Positions 23,418 through 32,252 are shown, counted from the first letter of the stretch. The stretch: 64,000 nucleotides of DNA from Nocardia sp. alder85J (GCF_020176955.2 NZ_JAIUCZ020000012.1:124001-188000), one strand, 5' to 3'. Numbers and translations: made by a program. Notes: generated by a model from the sequence alone, not told the origin.

Positions 23418-24797
23418 TCAAGCGGTACGCACAGCGATCACCTCCCCCCGGCCCGGAACACGAAGACCGTACGGTCGGGCCTTGTCGATCACCCGGTCGA
23501 CCGTCGAGCGGACGATATTGCTGCGGGTGAGGATGCTGGCTTCGGTGGCGACGGTGGCAGGTGCCATCCCCTGCTCGGCCAATTCGAAAATCGTCATCAG
23601 TTGCTCAACCCCGAGTTTCGTGACCCGGTGCCGCACCATCTGTTCGGCCATCTGCTGATACCGGCTGCCCGAATCACCGGCCGAGTCCGGCCGGGTGCCT
23701 GCACGCACGGAGTCCGGGACTCGTTGCCGGGGCAGAGTCAGATCCGGAGTGTCCTCCGCGTCGAGAGGGACTTCACTGAGTCGCCGCCCGGTCGCCATCG
23801 GTGGTGGCGGCAATGCTGTGCGGTCGGGGGCGGCCGCCGATAGGTACGGCGGTGGCATCACCGGCGGGCGGTCCTTCACAGGATCACCGCCGCTGCCGTG
23901 TATCTCGGGCGGTCGTGCCTCGCCGGGGTCCGGGATGCCCTCGGCACGGTGCGGGTCCGGGCGGGCGTCGGCGTACAGGCCGTCGAGGAGCATGCCGTAG
24001 CGTGCGGCCAGCCAGCTGTGTACCCAGAGGATCACCACGACCATGGTGGGCGCGACGGCGTCTTCGGCGGCGCGCCCGAGATCCCCCGCGGCGATGTGCG
24101 GCCCGGCGTTGAGACCGACGGTCACCAGCAGCAGCCCGACCTCGAAGACCAGGATCCCCGTGCGGGGCTGTGCCGCGGTGGTCGTGGTGCGCAGCTGTGC
24201 CGCGGTGGTCGACTGGGTCATGATCTCCCGCAGCGGGATCGAGATCATCGCTTCCAGGAAGAAACTCAGCGCCCACAGCACCCACCAGGTCGGGCTGCCG
24301 CCGTCGGCGGCGGGGGCCAGGTTGCGGCCGACGTTGATCCCCGACCAGAGCAGCCCGAACGCCACGACGGCCCGCAGATTCCGTGACATCGCCGTCGTCC
24401 GCCGCAGGAGGGTGGCCGCTTGCGCGTCCCGGCTCTCACCGCGCTGCCGCGCTGCCGCCGCCCGCGCGTGCCAGCGCTGTTCGTCCGCGTCCTCACGCCG
24501 GGCCCGCGCCTGCGCTCTGCGGTCGGCGTATTCCACGGCCAGGTCCCAGCGGAACACCCGCTTCGTCTGTCCACGGCGTTTGGCCCGCATCCATTCGTAC
24601 ACCTTTATTTCCGCGGCCATCTCGGCGTCGGACATCTGCTCGTACAGCGCCGGGTCGTACTGGAGACCGATGGCCGCCTTCGCCTGCGCGACCCGCGCGG
24701 CCAGCGGCGTCTCGCTGCCGGCCCGCCCGGCACGGCGCGAGATCCTCGGTGCCCGGTCCGGGGCGGGGTCGGCAGCGGAGGCGGGCTCGGTGGTCAT
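23418..24797 (-). CDS. Membrane protein, Spd/plasmid-transfer-like, with C-terminal HTH-like region
   Basis: 459 residues from ATG 24797, which overlaps the integrase stop (ATGA). A basic coiled-coil-like region (residues 60-130) is followed by about four hydrophobic helices (RAVVAFGLLWSGINVG, WWVLWALSFFLEAMISIPL, FEVGLLLVTVGLN, TMVVVILWVHSWLAA). Then come a Pro-rich linker and a helical tail (VEQLMTIFELAEQGMAPATV). The arrangement resembles spread/transfer membrane proteins (SpdB, DUF2637-like) of actinomycete integrative elements. No direct homology is claimed. Confidence 0.55.
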   Translation of the reverse strand: MTTEPASAADPAPDRAPRISRRAGRAGSETPLAARVAQAKAAIGLQYDPALYEQMSDAEMAAEIKVYEWMRAKRRGQTKRVFRWDLAVEYADRRAQARARREDADEQRWHARAAAARQRGESRDAQAATLLRRTTAMSRNLRAVVAFGLLWSGINVGRNLAPAADGGSPTWWVLWALSFFLEAMISIPLREIMTQSTTAAQLRTTTTAAQPRTGILVFEVGLLLVTVGLNAGPHIAAGDLGRAAEDAVAPTMVVVILWVHSWLAARYGMLLDGLYADARPDPHRAEGIPDPGEARPPEIHGSGGDPVKDRPPVMPPPYLSAAAPDRTALPPPPMATGRRLSEVPLDAEDTPDLTLPRQRVPDSVRAGTRPDSAGDSGSRYQQMAEQMVRHRVTKLGVEQLMTIFELAEQGMAPATVATEASILTRSNIVRSTVDRVIDKARPYGLRVPGRGEVIAVRTA

Positions 24798-25924
24798 CGG
24801 ATCCTCGATTCCGGCCGGACCAGCGACGGCAGCAGCGACTGTGACGACAGGCCGCCGGTGCGCCCGGACAGCGGATGTGGTTCGCCGGACAGTGCCACGA
24901 GTGCCTCGACGATCTCGTCCATGCCCGCGCGGGTGTAGATCCCGGTGGAGCCGGAGCGGAAGCCGTCGGTGTGCCCGGCGTACGCCTTGGCCACGGCCGG
25001 TCCGAAGTTGCGGTCCACCCATCGCAGCGTGGTGTGCCGCAGCCAATGGGTGGTGATGCCCTGTGACTGCACTGTGGGGAAGATCGTCCCGAGCCTGGTC
25101 CACCAGTACTGGTACCGGTTCCGGCTCATCGGCGCTCCGTTGCGCAGGCGCAGCAACTGCGCCTGCGGTGGCACGCTGTGGCGGTCACCGTGCTGGCACA
25201 GCAGCGTCATCAGCGTCGGCGAGACCGGCTGCCAGCGGAAGACCCCGCCCTTCTCCCGCAACATGATCAGGCATTGGTCGGGGTCGAGATCCTGCGGCCG
25301 CAGCCGCCGCGCCGCGGTGAGGCGGCAGGCGGTCTCCAGATGCAGGCGCAGCAGCAGGGAATCCAGCCGGGGATCGTCGCCGGTGTTCGCCGTGGCCTCG
25401 ACGATACGGGCCAGCAGCTCCTCGGGCAGGGCGCGGCGGTTGGACGGCAGCTGCCGGGGCTTGACGAGCGCGGCGCTGGGATCGTCCTCCGGGAACAGGT
25501 ACTTCTCCTCGACCGCCCGCGCGTACAGATACCGCAGCGCGGTCACGCAGTGGATCGCCGTGCCCGCGCCGTTGCGGTCGCTGCGGCGCACCGCGCGGGT
25601 GGTCCGGCACCATTCGACGAAGGTCCGCAATTCCGTCACCGTCGGCTGGTCGATGCGCCGGTCGCCCCACTCGTAGGCCAGCAGTTTCCGGTAGTACGTC
25701 CGGTAGGACACCCGTGTGCTCGGCGCGATCACCATCGCCGCCTCGACCTCGGGAATGTACTGGCCGAAAGTCGGGATCGGCGGCAGGACGACATCGGCGG
25801 CCAGCAGATCGGCCGGGGTCAGATCCAGCCTCCGCAGCACCCGCAGCGCCGTCAGGACCCGGCCGGTCGCCTCGCTCGGGCCGGTCGCCGCGATCTCGCC
25901 GGGCCGCACGCCGGAGCCGGTCAC
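24794..25924 (-). CDS. Tyrosine recombinase (integrase)
   Basis: 376 residues. The core residues are visible: Arg in HLETACRLTAARRL, HxxR in THWLRHTTLRW, the second His region AKAYAGHTDG and the nucleophile Tyr in GIYTRAGMDE. The N-terminal SAM-like domain contains STRVSYRTYYRKLLAYEWGD. Expected to integrate and excise the element by site-specific recombination. It lies in a minus-strand operon, overlapping both neighbours by four bases. No att repeats were identified in the window. Confidence 0.9.
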   Translation of the reverse strand: MTGSGVRPGEIAATGPSEATGRVLTALRVLRRLDLTPADLLAADVVLPPIPTFGQYIPEVEAAMVIAPSTRVSYRTYYRKLLAYEWGDRRIDQPTVTELRTFVEWCRTTRAVRRSDRNGAGTAIHCVTALRYLYARAVEEKYLFPEDDPSAALVKPRQLPSNRRALPEELLARIVEATANTGDDPRLDSLLLRLHLETACRLTAARRLRPQDLDPDQCLIMLREKGGVFRWQPVSPTLMTLLCQHGDRHSVPPQAQLLRLRNGAPMSRNRYQYWWTRLGTIFPTVQSQGITTHWLRHTTLRWVDRNFGPAVAKAYAGHTDGFRSGSTGIYTRAGMDEIVEALVALSGEPHPLSGRTGGLSSQSLLPSLVRPESRIR

Positions 25925-26394
25925 GGCGCACTTCCTTCCGCTGCCCGGGTGAGGTGGGGGAGCAGGATCTCGTCGAGCGCCCCGAGCGGGACGGCCGCGA
26001 GGATCCCTGGCAGCAATCCCGCGACCAGCAGCATCCGGTCGCCGCGCTCGAGCTGCGCGGCGGAGCGGGCCCTGGCGGGCACGTACATCTTCCCGTCGGC
26101 GACCAGTCCCGACGACGCGCCCAGGGCCCCGGCGTCACCGGGCGACGAGGTGACCAGCAGCAGGCCGCCGCGGGCATGCCACTGCACCGCATCCCCCCTG
26201 CGCCACCCCAGCGCGTCGAGCAGGTGCCGCGCATGCACCCGCATATCGCAGTCGATCTGCCGCACCGAGTACACCGCGGCGCTCTCCCGCGCCGGGCGCA
26301 TCGACGGCAGCGGCAGCCCGGTCACCCCGGCCGGGACCACCACGGGCATCGGGGGCACCAGCGGCACGAGGCCCCCACGGGAACCAGACGTCAT
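25921..26394 (-). CDS. SpoVT/AbrB-like small regulator
   Basis: 157 residues from ATG 26394. Two short strand-turn-strand blocks (VYSVRQIDCDMRVHARHLLD, GKMYVPARARSAAQLERGDR) resemble swapped-hairpin AbrB-type DNA-binding modules; the rest is hydrophobic. It is the first gene of the integrase operon (ATGA/GTGA overlap with the integrase). The family call is tentative. Confidence 0.45.
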   Translation of the reverse strand: MTSGSRGGLVPLVPPMPVVVPAGVTGLPLPSMRPARESAAVYSVRQIDCDMRVHARHLLDALGWRRGDAVQWHARGGLLLVTSSPGDAGALGASSGLVADGKMYVPARARSAAQLERGDRMLLVAGLLPGILAAVPLGALDEILLPHLTRAAEGSAP

Positions 26395-26466
26395 CGCCGC
26401 CACCCCCGCCCCGGCACGACGGTACCGATCCGGCGGAACAGCGTGCCAGAGTGACGAACTGACACC

Positions 26467-26808
26467 TTACGGGGGGCGAATTCGCGGGCAAATGCGGTTG
26501 GTCTCGTCGAAGAGGTTTCCGAAATCGTGGTACCAGCTCCTTTCTCGTGCTTGTTCGGCGAGTGTGACCGCGCGACGGGTGTCGCGCGCGCCGACGTGGT
26601 AGAGCTCGCACAGCGCGCGAACGTCCTGCTTACGGACCTTCTGGACGCGCCCGGACTCGATCCGTTGCAGCCCTGCGGGACTCAGATCGGCCAGGCCGGA
26701 CGCCCGCATGATGGTCATTCCCGCTGCTGTGCGCGCATCGCGCAGAAATCGCCCCAGCTGCCGCCGGGGCAGGGTCGACGTGGGGATCTCGTCCCTCTTG
26801 ACAGCCAT
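26467..26808 (-). CDS. XRE-family regulator, truncated (DUF5753-type N-terminus)
   Basis: 113 residues from ATG 26808, AGGGGG upstream. The HTH is clear: LGRFLRDARTAAGMTIMRAS, SPAGLQRIESGRV. Proteins with this start normally continue with a roughly 180-residue ligand domain (DUF5753). Here the frame ends right after RSWYHDFGNLFD, so the sensor part is missing. It may be a decayed gene or a short working repressor of the integrase operon. Confidence 0.6.
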   Translation of the reverse strand: MAVKRDEIPTSTLPRRQLGRFLRDARTAAGMTIMRASGLADLSPAGLQRIESGRVQKVRKQDVRALCELYHVGARDTRRAVTLAEQARERSWYHDFGNLFDETNRICPRIRPP

Positions 26809-27144
26809 GGTGCCCCCTGGAAAGTGAATATTCGAAAATCGGCCCACCGCACAATAAGAATTCATTCCCTAGCTGCAGCAAATCGAGTGGCATCCTGGGG
26901 TTTCGCACGACTTCCATCCAATTTCCAATTCCGCTGGTTTTTTCGTCCCGGCCGTGGTCTGCTAGGTACCGGCGGCCGGGTGGTGCTGCAGTGTCGGGGC
27001 CTCGAAACACCCTCTGCCACGAAAGGTACGACAACTTCGGCTGCGAGCCAAGGGTTTTCTCCAAAATCTTCTCGTGTCGAGTCGCCTGCCCGCCGGTCAC
27101 CGAACACTCCGAGGTTGAATATTCAGAACGGGGGATTTCGAATA
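26809..27144. other. Intergenic region between divergent genes
   Basis: 336 bp, more A+T-rich than its surroundings. It separates the leftward XRE gene from the rightward small genes. It should hold both promoters, but no convincing -35/-10 pair or attachment site was seen. Confidence 0.4.
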
Positions 27145-27516
27145 ATGAAGTTTGCCACCGCAATGGCTCCGCTAACGCCGCTCGCGGCCGCCGGAACCGG
27201 ACCGATCCGGCAGCGCGCGGTCGGTTTCGTGCGCACCGATATATCCGGTACGGACGCCGAACGGCATGCCCTCGAGATTCGGAGATATGCCTGGCGCAAT
27301 AATTATCGCCTGCTGTATACGGTGCGGCCTCCGATCGATCACGCCGATCCGGTCGGTTACGCGCTGGGCCTCGCCGCCGGACTGGACGCCGCGACGATCG
27401 TCGTCTTCGACCTGTCGCACGTGGACAACCGGCCCGAACTCGTCTGCGACGACTTCGATCTGGTGACGGTCTGCCCGCCGCAGACCTGGGCCCGGACCGC
27501 CGCGGCGGGGTGGTGA
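27145..27516 (+). CDS. Small protein with serine-recombinase-like fold pattern
   Basis: 123 residues from ATG 27145 with GGGGGA upstream. RAVGFVRTDISGTDAERHAL, EIRRYAWRNNYRL and ATIVVFDLSHVDN mimic the N-terminal domain of resolvases (YxRVS...QxxxxxxyA...xxvxxxxRL). The catalytic serine context is not canonical, and no DNA-binding domain follows. Likely non-catalytic. Its stop overlaps the next gene's GTG. Confidence 0.45.
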   Translation: MKFATAMAPLTPLAAAGTGPIRQRAVGFVRTDISGTDAERHALEIRRYAWRNNYRLLYTVRPPIDHADPVGYALGLAAGLDAATIVVFDLSHVDNRPELVCDDFDLVTVCPPQTWARTAAAGW

Positions 27517-27995
27517 CCATGCGACTGCCGGCCAAGGGCCTGGTCATCGCCGCCTGCTGCGGCAGTGTCGATGCCCACGACAGCCATCCGATCCTGCCCG
27601 CCGTCGACCGCCTGGCCCGGCTGCACCGGGCCGGACTGGCCGCCGCCCCGCCCGACCTGCCCGCCCTCGAGTACGCCCGGCGCACCCTGATGCGCGAGAT
27701 AGACCACTGGGTGGCGATCAACTACTCACGCCGCCCGAGCGCCGCCTACCTGCACACCGAATCGCTGAGTTCCGTGCTGGACCGGATGGCCGAGACCCAG
27801 GTCCGCGCCTGGCGCCTGCTGCTGTCCGCCACCGCCACCGACCCCCTGGTCCACTCCGCCTGGACCTATCTGGCCGAACTCACCGACGGCTACCACGACC
27901 TGGTGACCGAGGTGGAATCCGGCCGCCGTCGCCTACCCCTGGCCCAACCCTGGGAGATCACCGCCGCGGCAGGCGCCCGATCCAGATGCTGGTAG
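27513..27995 (+). CDS. DUF4254-like protein
   Basis: 160 residues. REIDHWVAINYSRRP, AAYLHTESLSSVLDRMAE, LAELTDGYHDLVTEVESGRR, RLP matches the DUF4254 pattern (IDxWV, HTExxGxVIDRLA, LxELxDGYxDLxxxVxxGRRRLP). Start GTG 27513 (GTGA overlap) or ATG 27519. Function unknown; it forms a pair with the preceding small gene. Confidence 0.65.
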   Translation: MTMRLPAKGLVIAACCGSVDAHDSHPILPAVDRLARLHRAGLAAAPPDLPALEYARRTLMREIDHWVAINYSRRPSAAYLHTESLSSVLDRMAETQVRAWRLLLSATATDPLVHSAWTYLAELTDGYHDLVTEVESGRRRLPLAQPWEITAAAGARSRCW

Positions 27996-28380
27996 CTCTG
28001 GTGGACCGCGGAGCCCCCCGCGATCTTCCTCCCCGACCAGCCCGAACCCCTTGTGCCCGAGTGGAATACAGCCGTGCCCGCCTGGGATCACCAGTGGAGG
28101 CCACGCACAGCGCGGCCTCCGGCCGGAGACTCCCGCCGTGACAGTCGCGTCCGGGCCGACAGTCGGGAAACATCGTGTCTCATCGGATGGCGAGGCGGCA
28201 CCCGGTGTCGATGGTCGTGCCCATGACGACGCCGGAATCCTGCCGGTGGTCGCAGGCCCGGCACCGAGTGCCGGATGCCGTCACGGTTCGGGTGTCATCT
28301 CGCCGGATCGGGAAGTTTCCCGTGCGCCACAGCGCTGTTCACAGCACGGCAAGAAATAGCGGATGGGAGGCGTTCTCATC
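27996..28380. other. Region without recognised gene
   Basis: 385 bp. Frames on both strands are Arg/Pro-rich and look non-coding. The right end (28355-28380) holds GGGAGG, the ribosome site of the small secreted peptide gene. Confidence 0.5.
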
Positions 28381-28515
28381 ATGCGGTGGAATTTCGCGGT
28401 CGCGGTGCTGTTCGCCGCACTCGTCGCCGCTCTCGCGACGACGACGGGCGTTGCTACGGCCGGAACAGGTATGTGTAATTTCGTCGATGTGGCGATCCAG
28501 TTCTGCCACACGTAG
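28381..28515 (+). CDS. Small secreted peptide with two cysteines
   Basis: 44 residues, too short for usual gene callers. A positively charged start MRW, a long hydrophobic stretch (VAVLFAALVAALATTTG) and an AxA-like site (ATAG) form a signal peptide. The mature part is about 17 residues, GTGMCNFVDVAIQFCHT, whose two Cys ten residues apart could form a disulfide. GGGAGG lies about 12 bases before the ATG. Function unknown. Confidence 0.5.
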   Translation: MRWNFAVAVLFAALVAALATTTGVATAGTGMCNFVDVAIQFCHT

Positions 28516-28585
28516 ATCTCGATCCCGGCGGGCGGCGATCGGTAGCCGCACGCCGCCGGTATGCGGGCCGGTGCCGCTCGGCCCG

Positions 28586-29728
28586 CTAGGCGCTCTGTGA
28601 CAGCCCGGTCCGGGCGCCGCCGATCACCTCGGTGTAGTGGCCGAGCAGTTCGGTGCAGATCGCGGGCCAGGTCCGGTGCAGGACGGATTTCCTTGCGGCA
28701 GCGGCGAACCGGGTGCGCAACTCGGCATCCCGCAGCGCGGAGACCGCACTGGGCAGCAATTCGGAGAAGCGATCCACCGGCAACAGATATCCGTTGCGGC
28801 AGTGTGCGATCAGATCGCGCGGGCCCCCGGCGTCGGGGCCGATCACCGGCACCCCGGAGGCCAGCGCCTCCTGCACACCCTGGCAGAACGTCTCATGTTC
28901 ACCCGCGTGCACCATCACGTCCAGGCTCGCGTAGGCGGCGGCCAGCGCGGCGCCACCGAGCTCCCCGGTGAAGATCGCCGACGGCATCAGCTCGCCCAGC
29001 CGGGCCCGCTGCGGTCCGTCGCCCACCACGACCAGCTGCACGCTCGGATCGTCGGCCAGCACCGCCAGCCGCTCCACATGCTTCTCCGGCGCGAGCCGCC
29101 CGACGAAACCCACCACCAGCTTGTCCCCGGCGGCCCAGGTCTCGCGTAGCTCCGCCGAGCCCGCCGCCGGGTTGAAGCGAGCGATGTCCACGCCCCGGGC
29201 CCAGCGATGCACGCGCGGGATGCCGTGCCGCTGCAAGTCCTCGACCGCCGCCGAGGAGGGCGCCAGCGTCCGGGCCGCGCGCACGTGGATGCGCCGGGTC
29301 CAGGCCCAGGCCGCCCGCCGCGCGGCGCCGAGCCCGTAGCTCTGGGCGAAGCCCGCCACATCGGTCTGGTACACCGCGACGGCCGGCAGATCCAGCCGCA
29401 ATGCCGCCGCGACGCCACCGGCGCCGAGCAGGAAGGGGGAGGCCAGGTGGACGACATCCGCGTCGAACTCGTCGATCGCGGAGGTGATGACCGGTTGCGG
29501 CAGGCCCACCGGCAGCGAACTGATCTTCGGCACCATCACCGCGGGTACCCGGATCACCGGGAACCGGCCGTGCTCACGCGGCGCCGGGGGCTGCCCACGT
29601 GGCGTGTCCGGTGCGATCACCAGGGCTTCGTGACCGTGACGATCCAGGTGATCCAGCACCTGCAACACGGAGTTCACGACACCGTTCATGTTGGGCAGGA
29701 AGGACTCCGCAACGATGGCTACGCGCAC
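28586..29728 (-). CDS. mgtA: GDP-mannose-dependent alpha-mannosyltransferase MgtA (GT4)
   Basis: 380 residues from GTG 29728 (VRVAIVAESFLPNMNGVVNS, as in Mycobacterium MgtA/Rv0557). GT-B fold: C-terminal domain VVGFVGRLAPEKHVERL, VVGDGPQRARL and the nucleotide-sugar Glu region HAGEHETFCQGVQEALASG. MgtA adds mannose to glucuronosyl or related diacylglycerol anchors during lipomannan-like glycolipid synthesis at the membrane. In M. tuberculosis the same neighbourhood contains menJ, grcC1 and htpX, which supports the assignment. It is separated from the accessory region by about 70 bp, so it marks the start of core genome. Confidence 0.88.
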   Translation of the reverse strand: MRVAIVAESFLPNMNGVVNSVLQVLDHLDRHGHEALVIAPDTPRGQPPAPREHGRFPVIRVPAVMVPKISSLPVGLPQPVITSAIDEFDADVVHLASPFLLGAGGVAAALRLDLPAVAVYQTDVAGFAQSYGLGAARRAAWAWTRRIHVRAARTLAPSSAAVEDLQRHGIPRVHRWARGVDIARFNPAAGSAELRETWAAGDKLVVGFVGRLAPEKHVERLAVLADDPSVQLVVVGDGPQRARLGELMPSAIFTGELGGAALAAAYASLDVMVHAGEHETFCQGVQEALASGVPVIGPDAGGPRDLIAHCRNGYLLPVDRFSELLPSAVSALRDAELRTRFAAAARKSVLHRTWPAICTELLGHYTEVIGGARTGLSQSA

Positions 29729-29816
29729 GCTTCGAGTGTGATCAGCCAGACACGCCCTGACGTCACGCCGACGTGACACCTACGCGAAAAATCGGCGAAC
29801 ACTCCGGCCCACCGCT

Positions 29817-30320
29817 TCAGGCTGCCGCCTCCGCGGGCCGGGGCCGCACCGGTAACCGGGAGGCCGGGCTGCCGCGGCGGCCGATCCGGCGCAGCACCCA
29901 CAGCAGCGGCAGCGCCACCAGCCAGCAGACCACGATCACCGACAGCGCCGGAATGATCGCCACCCGCGCGTCGCGCCCGGCGACCCGGACCAGCTCGGGA
30001 TCCTTCTTGCTGTACTCGACGTTGATGCGCTCCCCGGCGGTCAGCCGGGTCGGGTACAGCACGCCGGTCTTGGGATTGTGGGTGACGCCGTCGGGGGTCA
30101 CATAGGTGACCGCGGACCGCAACCGGCCCGCCGAGAGCACCTCGCCACTGGTCACGCCCTTGTCGGAACTGATCAGCGAGTCGTCGCGCCACGCCGCCAG
30201 CACCAGCAGCACCGCGAGCACACTCACCGTGACCGCGGCCACCAGAATGCCGATCCGGGTCCGGCGCAGCCGCGTCGGGCCGGACGGCCGCTGATCATCA
30301 GACTGGCTGGTTTCCGACAC
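29817..30320 (-). CDS. DUF3592 membrane protein
   Basis: 167 residues. A transmembrane helix at about 25-45 (VAAVTVSVLAVLLVLAAW), an extracytoplasmic DUF3592 beta domain (VTYVTPDGVTHNPKTG, LTAGERINVEYSKKDPELV), and a second helix at about 125-147. Two-helix DUF3592 proteins are common in actinobacteria with no known function. Confidence 0.75.
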   Translation of the reverse strand: MSETSQSDDQRPSGPTRLRRTRIGILVAAVTVSVLAVLLVLAAWRDDSLISSDKGVTSGEVLSAGRLRSAVTYVTPDGVTHNPKTGVLYPTRLTAGERINVEYSKKDPELVRVAGRDARVAIIPALSVIVVCWLVALPLLWVLRRIGRRGSPASRLPVRPRPAEAAA

Positions 30321-30360
30321 CGCACAAGGCTATTCCATCGTTCCGATAGCGTGTGCGGCC

Positions 30361-30870
30361 ATGTCCCGAAAATTCTGCTTCACCGTGCCCTACAGCGTCC
30401 CGGTAGAACAGCTGCACCGGGCGATCATCGATGACGGACTCTGGCGCGCGCGATTCGCGACCGCCCCGACCGCCACCCTCGACCTCTCCCGTCCCGACGG
30501 CCCCGGCACCATCCGCATCCGGATGACCGAGCGGGCCCGGCCGGACAAGATCCCGTCGGTCGTCAACCGGGTGCTCAACACCGACCTGGTGCTGGAGCGG
30601 ATCGACAACTGGGCCGCGGTCACCGGCGACGGCACCGCCATCGGCGTCTTCACCGGCGCCACCACGGGCCTCACCACAGAGATGGACGGCGCCTATCTGC
30701 TGCGGCCGACCGCCACCGGCTCGGAGATCGAGGTGACCGGCACGGTCACCGTGAAGGTGCCGCTGGTCGGCGGAATGATCGAGCCGCTGGCCGAACAGAT
30801 GCTGCACCGCGTGCTCGACAGCGAGCGGAAATTCATCGAACAACAACTGGGCGCCGACGCGGTGGCCTGA
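30361..30870 (+). CDS. DUF2505 family protein
   Basis: 169 residues. RKFCFTVPYSVPVEQLHRAI, LSRPDGPGTIRIRMTER, PSVVNRVLNT and EVTGTVTVKVPLVGGMIEPL follow the START-like SRPBCC fold of DUF2505 (Rv1546-like). A lipid- or ligand-binding role is assumed from the fold; substrate unknown. Divergent from the DUF3592 gene. Confidence 0.8.
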   Translation: MSRKFCFTVPYSVPVEQLHRAIIDDGLWRARFATAPTATLDLSRPDGPGTIRIRMTERARPDKIPSVVNRVLNTDLVLERIDNWAAVTGDGTAIGVFTGATTGLTTEMDGAYLLRPTATGSEIEVTGTVTVKVPLVGGMIEPLAEQMLHRVLDSERKFIEQQLGADAVA

Positions 30871-30914
30871 ACCGCACGGACATAGCCTTCGTAACACTTC
30901 TAGGAGCAACCACC

Positions 30915-30951
30915 CGGCCCCCGGCAGCGCAGACGCGCTCACCGGGGGCCG
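30915..30951. terminator. Bidirectional hairpin between convergent genes
   Basis: CGGCCCCCGG (30915-30924) and CCGGGGGCCG (30942-30951) pair perfectly around a GC-containing loop. It is placed between the convergent DUF2505 and VOC genes. Confidence 0.65.
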
Positions 30952-30972
30952 ATGGTTTCCGGACCGGGAGAC

Positions 30973-31440
30973 TCACGCCGAGGCGCCGCCGTCGGGCGTG
31001 GCCCAGTCGGTGTTCGACGGATCGAACTCCCGGCGCTCCACCAGCACCAGCCAGTTGCCGGAGTTGTCGCGGCACACGGCCTCGACCCCGTACGGGCGCT
31101 CGGCCGGCGGCTGCACGAATTCGACGCCCTTGGCGACCAGTTCCTCGTAGGCCTTCTGGCAGTCCTCGGTGCGCAGGCCCAGCCCACCCATGGTGCCGTT
31201 GGCCAGCGCACGGGCGACGGCGGTGGCCATCCCCTCGTCCAGCGGCGGGCCGGGCAGCATCAGCGTCACCTCCAGCTCCGGATGGTCCGGCTGGGCGACG
31301 GTGACCCAGCGGAACCCGCTGTCGCCCATGGTCACATCGGAGGTCTCCACGAAGCCGAGCGTGTCGATGTACCACTGCTTGGCGGCGCTCTGATCGGTCA
31401 CATAGACGGTGACCAAGGACACATTGGTGATGGTTGCCAT
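30973..31440 (-). CDS. VOC-family (glyoxalase/bleomycin-resistance-like) protein
   Basis: 155 residues. ITNVSLVTVYVTDQSAAKQW, YIDTLGFVETSDVT, and PYGVEAVCRDNSGNWLVLVE are the paired beta-alpha-beta-beta-beta modules of the vicinal oxygen chelate fold. The metal ligands are not all canonical, so catalytic activity is uncertain. It starts nine bases after the AraC gene, forming a two-gene operon. Confidence 0.8.
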   Translation of the reverse strand: MATITNVSLVTVYVTDQSAAKQWYIDTLGFVETSDVTMGDSGFRWVTVAQPDHPELEVTLMLPGPPLDEGMATAVARALANGTMGGLGLRTEDCQKAYEELVAKGVEFVQPPAERPYGVEAVCRDNSGNWLVLVERREFDPSNTDWATPDGGASA

Positions 31441-31449
31441 GTGTTCACG

Positions 31450-31935
31450 CTAGGCGTGTCCCGGCTCCGGCCGCTTCTCCGAAATTGCGGTGTCCACCGA
31501 TCGTGACTCCGGCCGGTCCCGGGGTGCGGGTGCGCGGTCCGACAACCCGTGCATGAACACGAAGCAGCCCGGAATGCGCGGCGCCCCCTCGGCTGAGAAC
31601 TTGGCCTGATAGGCCGACGGCGACATCCCCACCAACTCGGTGAACTTCCGGCTGAACGACCCCAGACTGGAGTAACCGACCAGCATGCACGCCTCGGTCA
31701 CCGTGATGTTGGTCGCGCGCAACAGATCCTGCGCCCGCTCGATCCGCCGCTCGGCCAGGTAGGCCGCCGGCGTCTTGCCGTACACCGCCGCGAAACACCG
31801 CAGAAAGTGATACTTCGACACCCCGGCCGCCGCGGCCAGCCCGGCCAGATCCAGCGGCTCGGCATACTGCCGGTCGGCCAGATCCCGCGCCCGCCGCAGA
31901 TGCGGCAGCAGATCCTGCGACGGCCTGCCGCTCAT
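31450..31935 (-). CDS. AraC-family transcriptional regulator
   Basis: 161 residues from ATG 31935. Two helix-turn-helices: LAGLAAAAGVSKYHFLRCF and ITVTEACMLVGYSSLGSFSR, then KFTELVGMSPSAYQ, the AraC signature. The N-terminal domain is very short, so a ligand may act through the C-terminal 50 residues or not at all. Paired with the VOC gene, which it likely controls. Confidence 0.85.
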   Translation of the reverse strand: MSGRPSQDLLPHLRRARDLADRQYAEPLDLAGLAAAAGVSKYHFLRCFAAVYGKTPAAYLAERRIERAQDLLRATNITVTEACMLVGYSSLGSFSRKFTELVGMSPSAYQAKFSAEGAPRIPGCFVFMHGLSDRAPAPRDRPESRSVDTAISEKRPEPGHA

Positions 31936-32249
31936 GTCCCGCGCACCCGAACGCTCATATCCCGCAACACCTCGGCCACCACGACTTCCGGTGCCGCGAC
32001 CGTCATTACTCGCGACAGTCCGGCCGCCCTGCTCTGTCGCCGTTCGGACGCCAGGGCCACCATGACTTCCGATGGCTCGGTCGCCATGCCTCGCCGCGGT
32101 GTGGCGGTGTCTCGGCGACGAAGTTCGCTGACGGCTCGGTCGACCTGCCCGACAGTGAGGGTGGCTCGGCCGTGCCTCGGCCACACGACAGCCGGGGCTG
32201 CGGGTGGTTCGGCCACCCGCCTGATCGGCTCGGTCGTCGGGTTCGACAT
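31932..32249 (-). CDS. Possible small hypothetical protein between menJ and araC genes
   Basis: 105-residue frame starting three bases after the menJ stop and overlapping the AraC ATG by four bases (ATGA). No ribosome site and only moderate codon bias. The tidy overlaps at both ends are the main support. Confidence 0.3.
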   Translation of the reverse strand: MSNPTTEPIRRVAEPPAAPAVVWPRHGRATLTVGQVDRAVSELRRRDTATPRRGMATEPSEVMVALASERRQSRAAGLSRVMTVAAPEVVVAEVLRDMSVRVRGT

Positions 32250-32252
32250 GGC

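Noticed and set aside
27145..27516. Active serine resolvase
   Set aside because: Pattern similarity to the resolvase N-terminus exists, but the catalytic serine setting is not canonical and the DNA-binding domain is missing.
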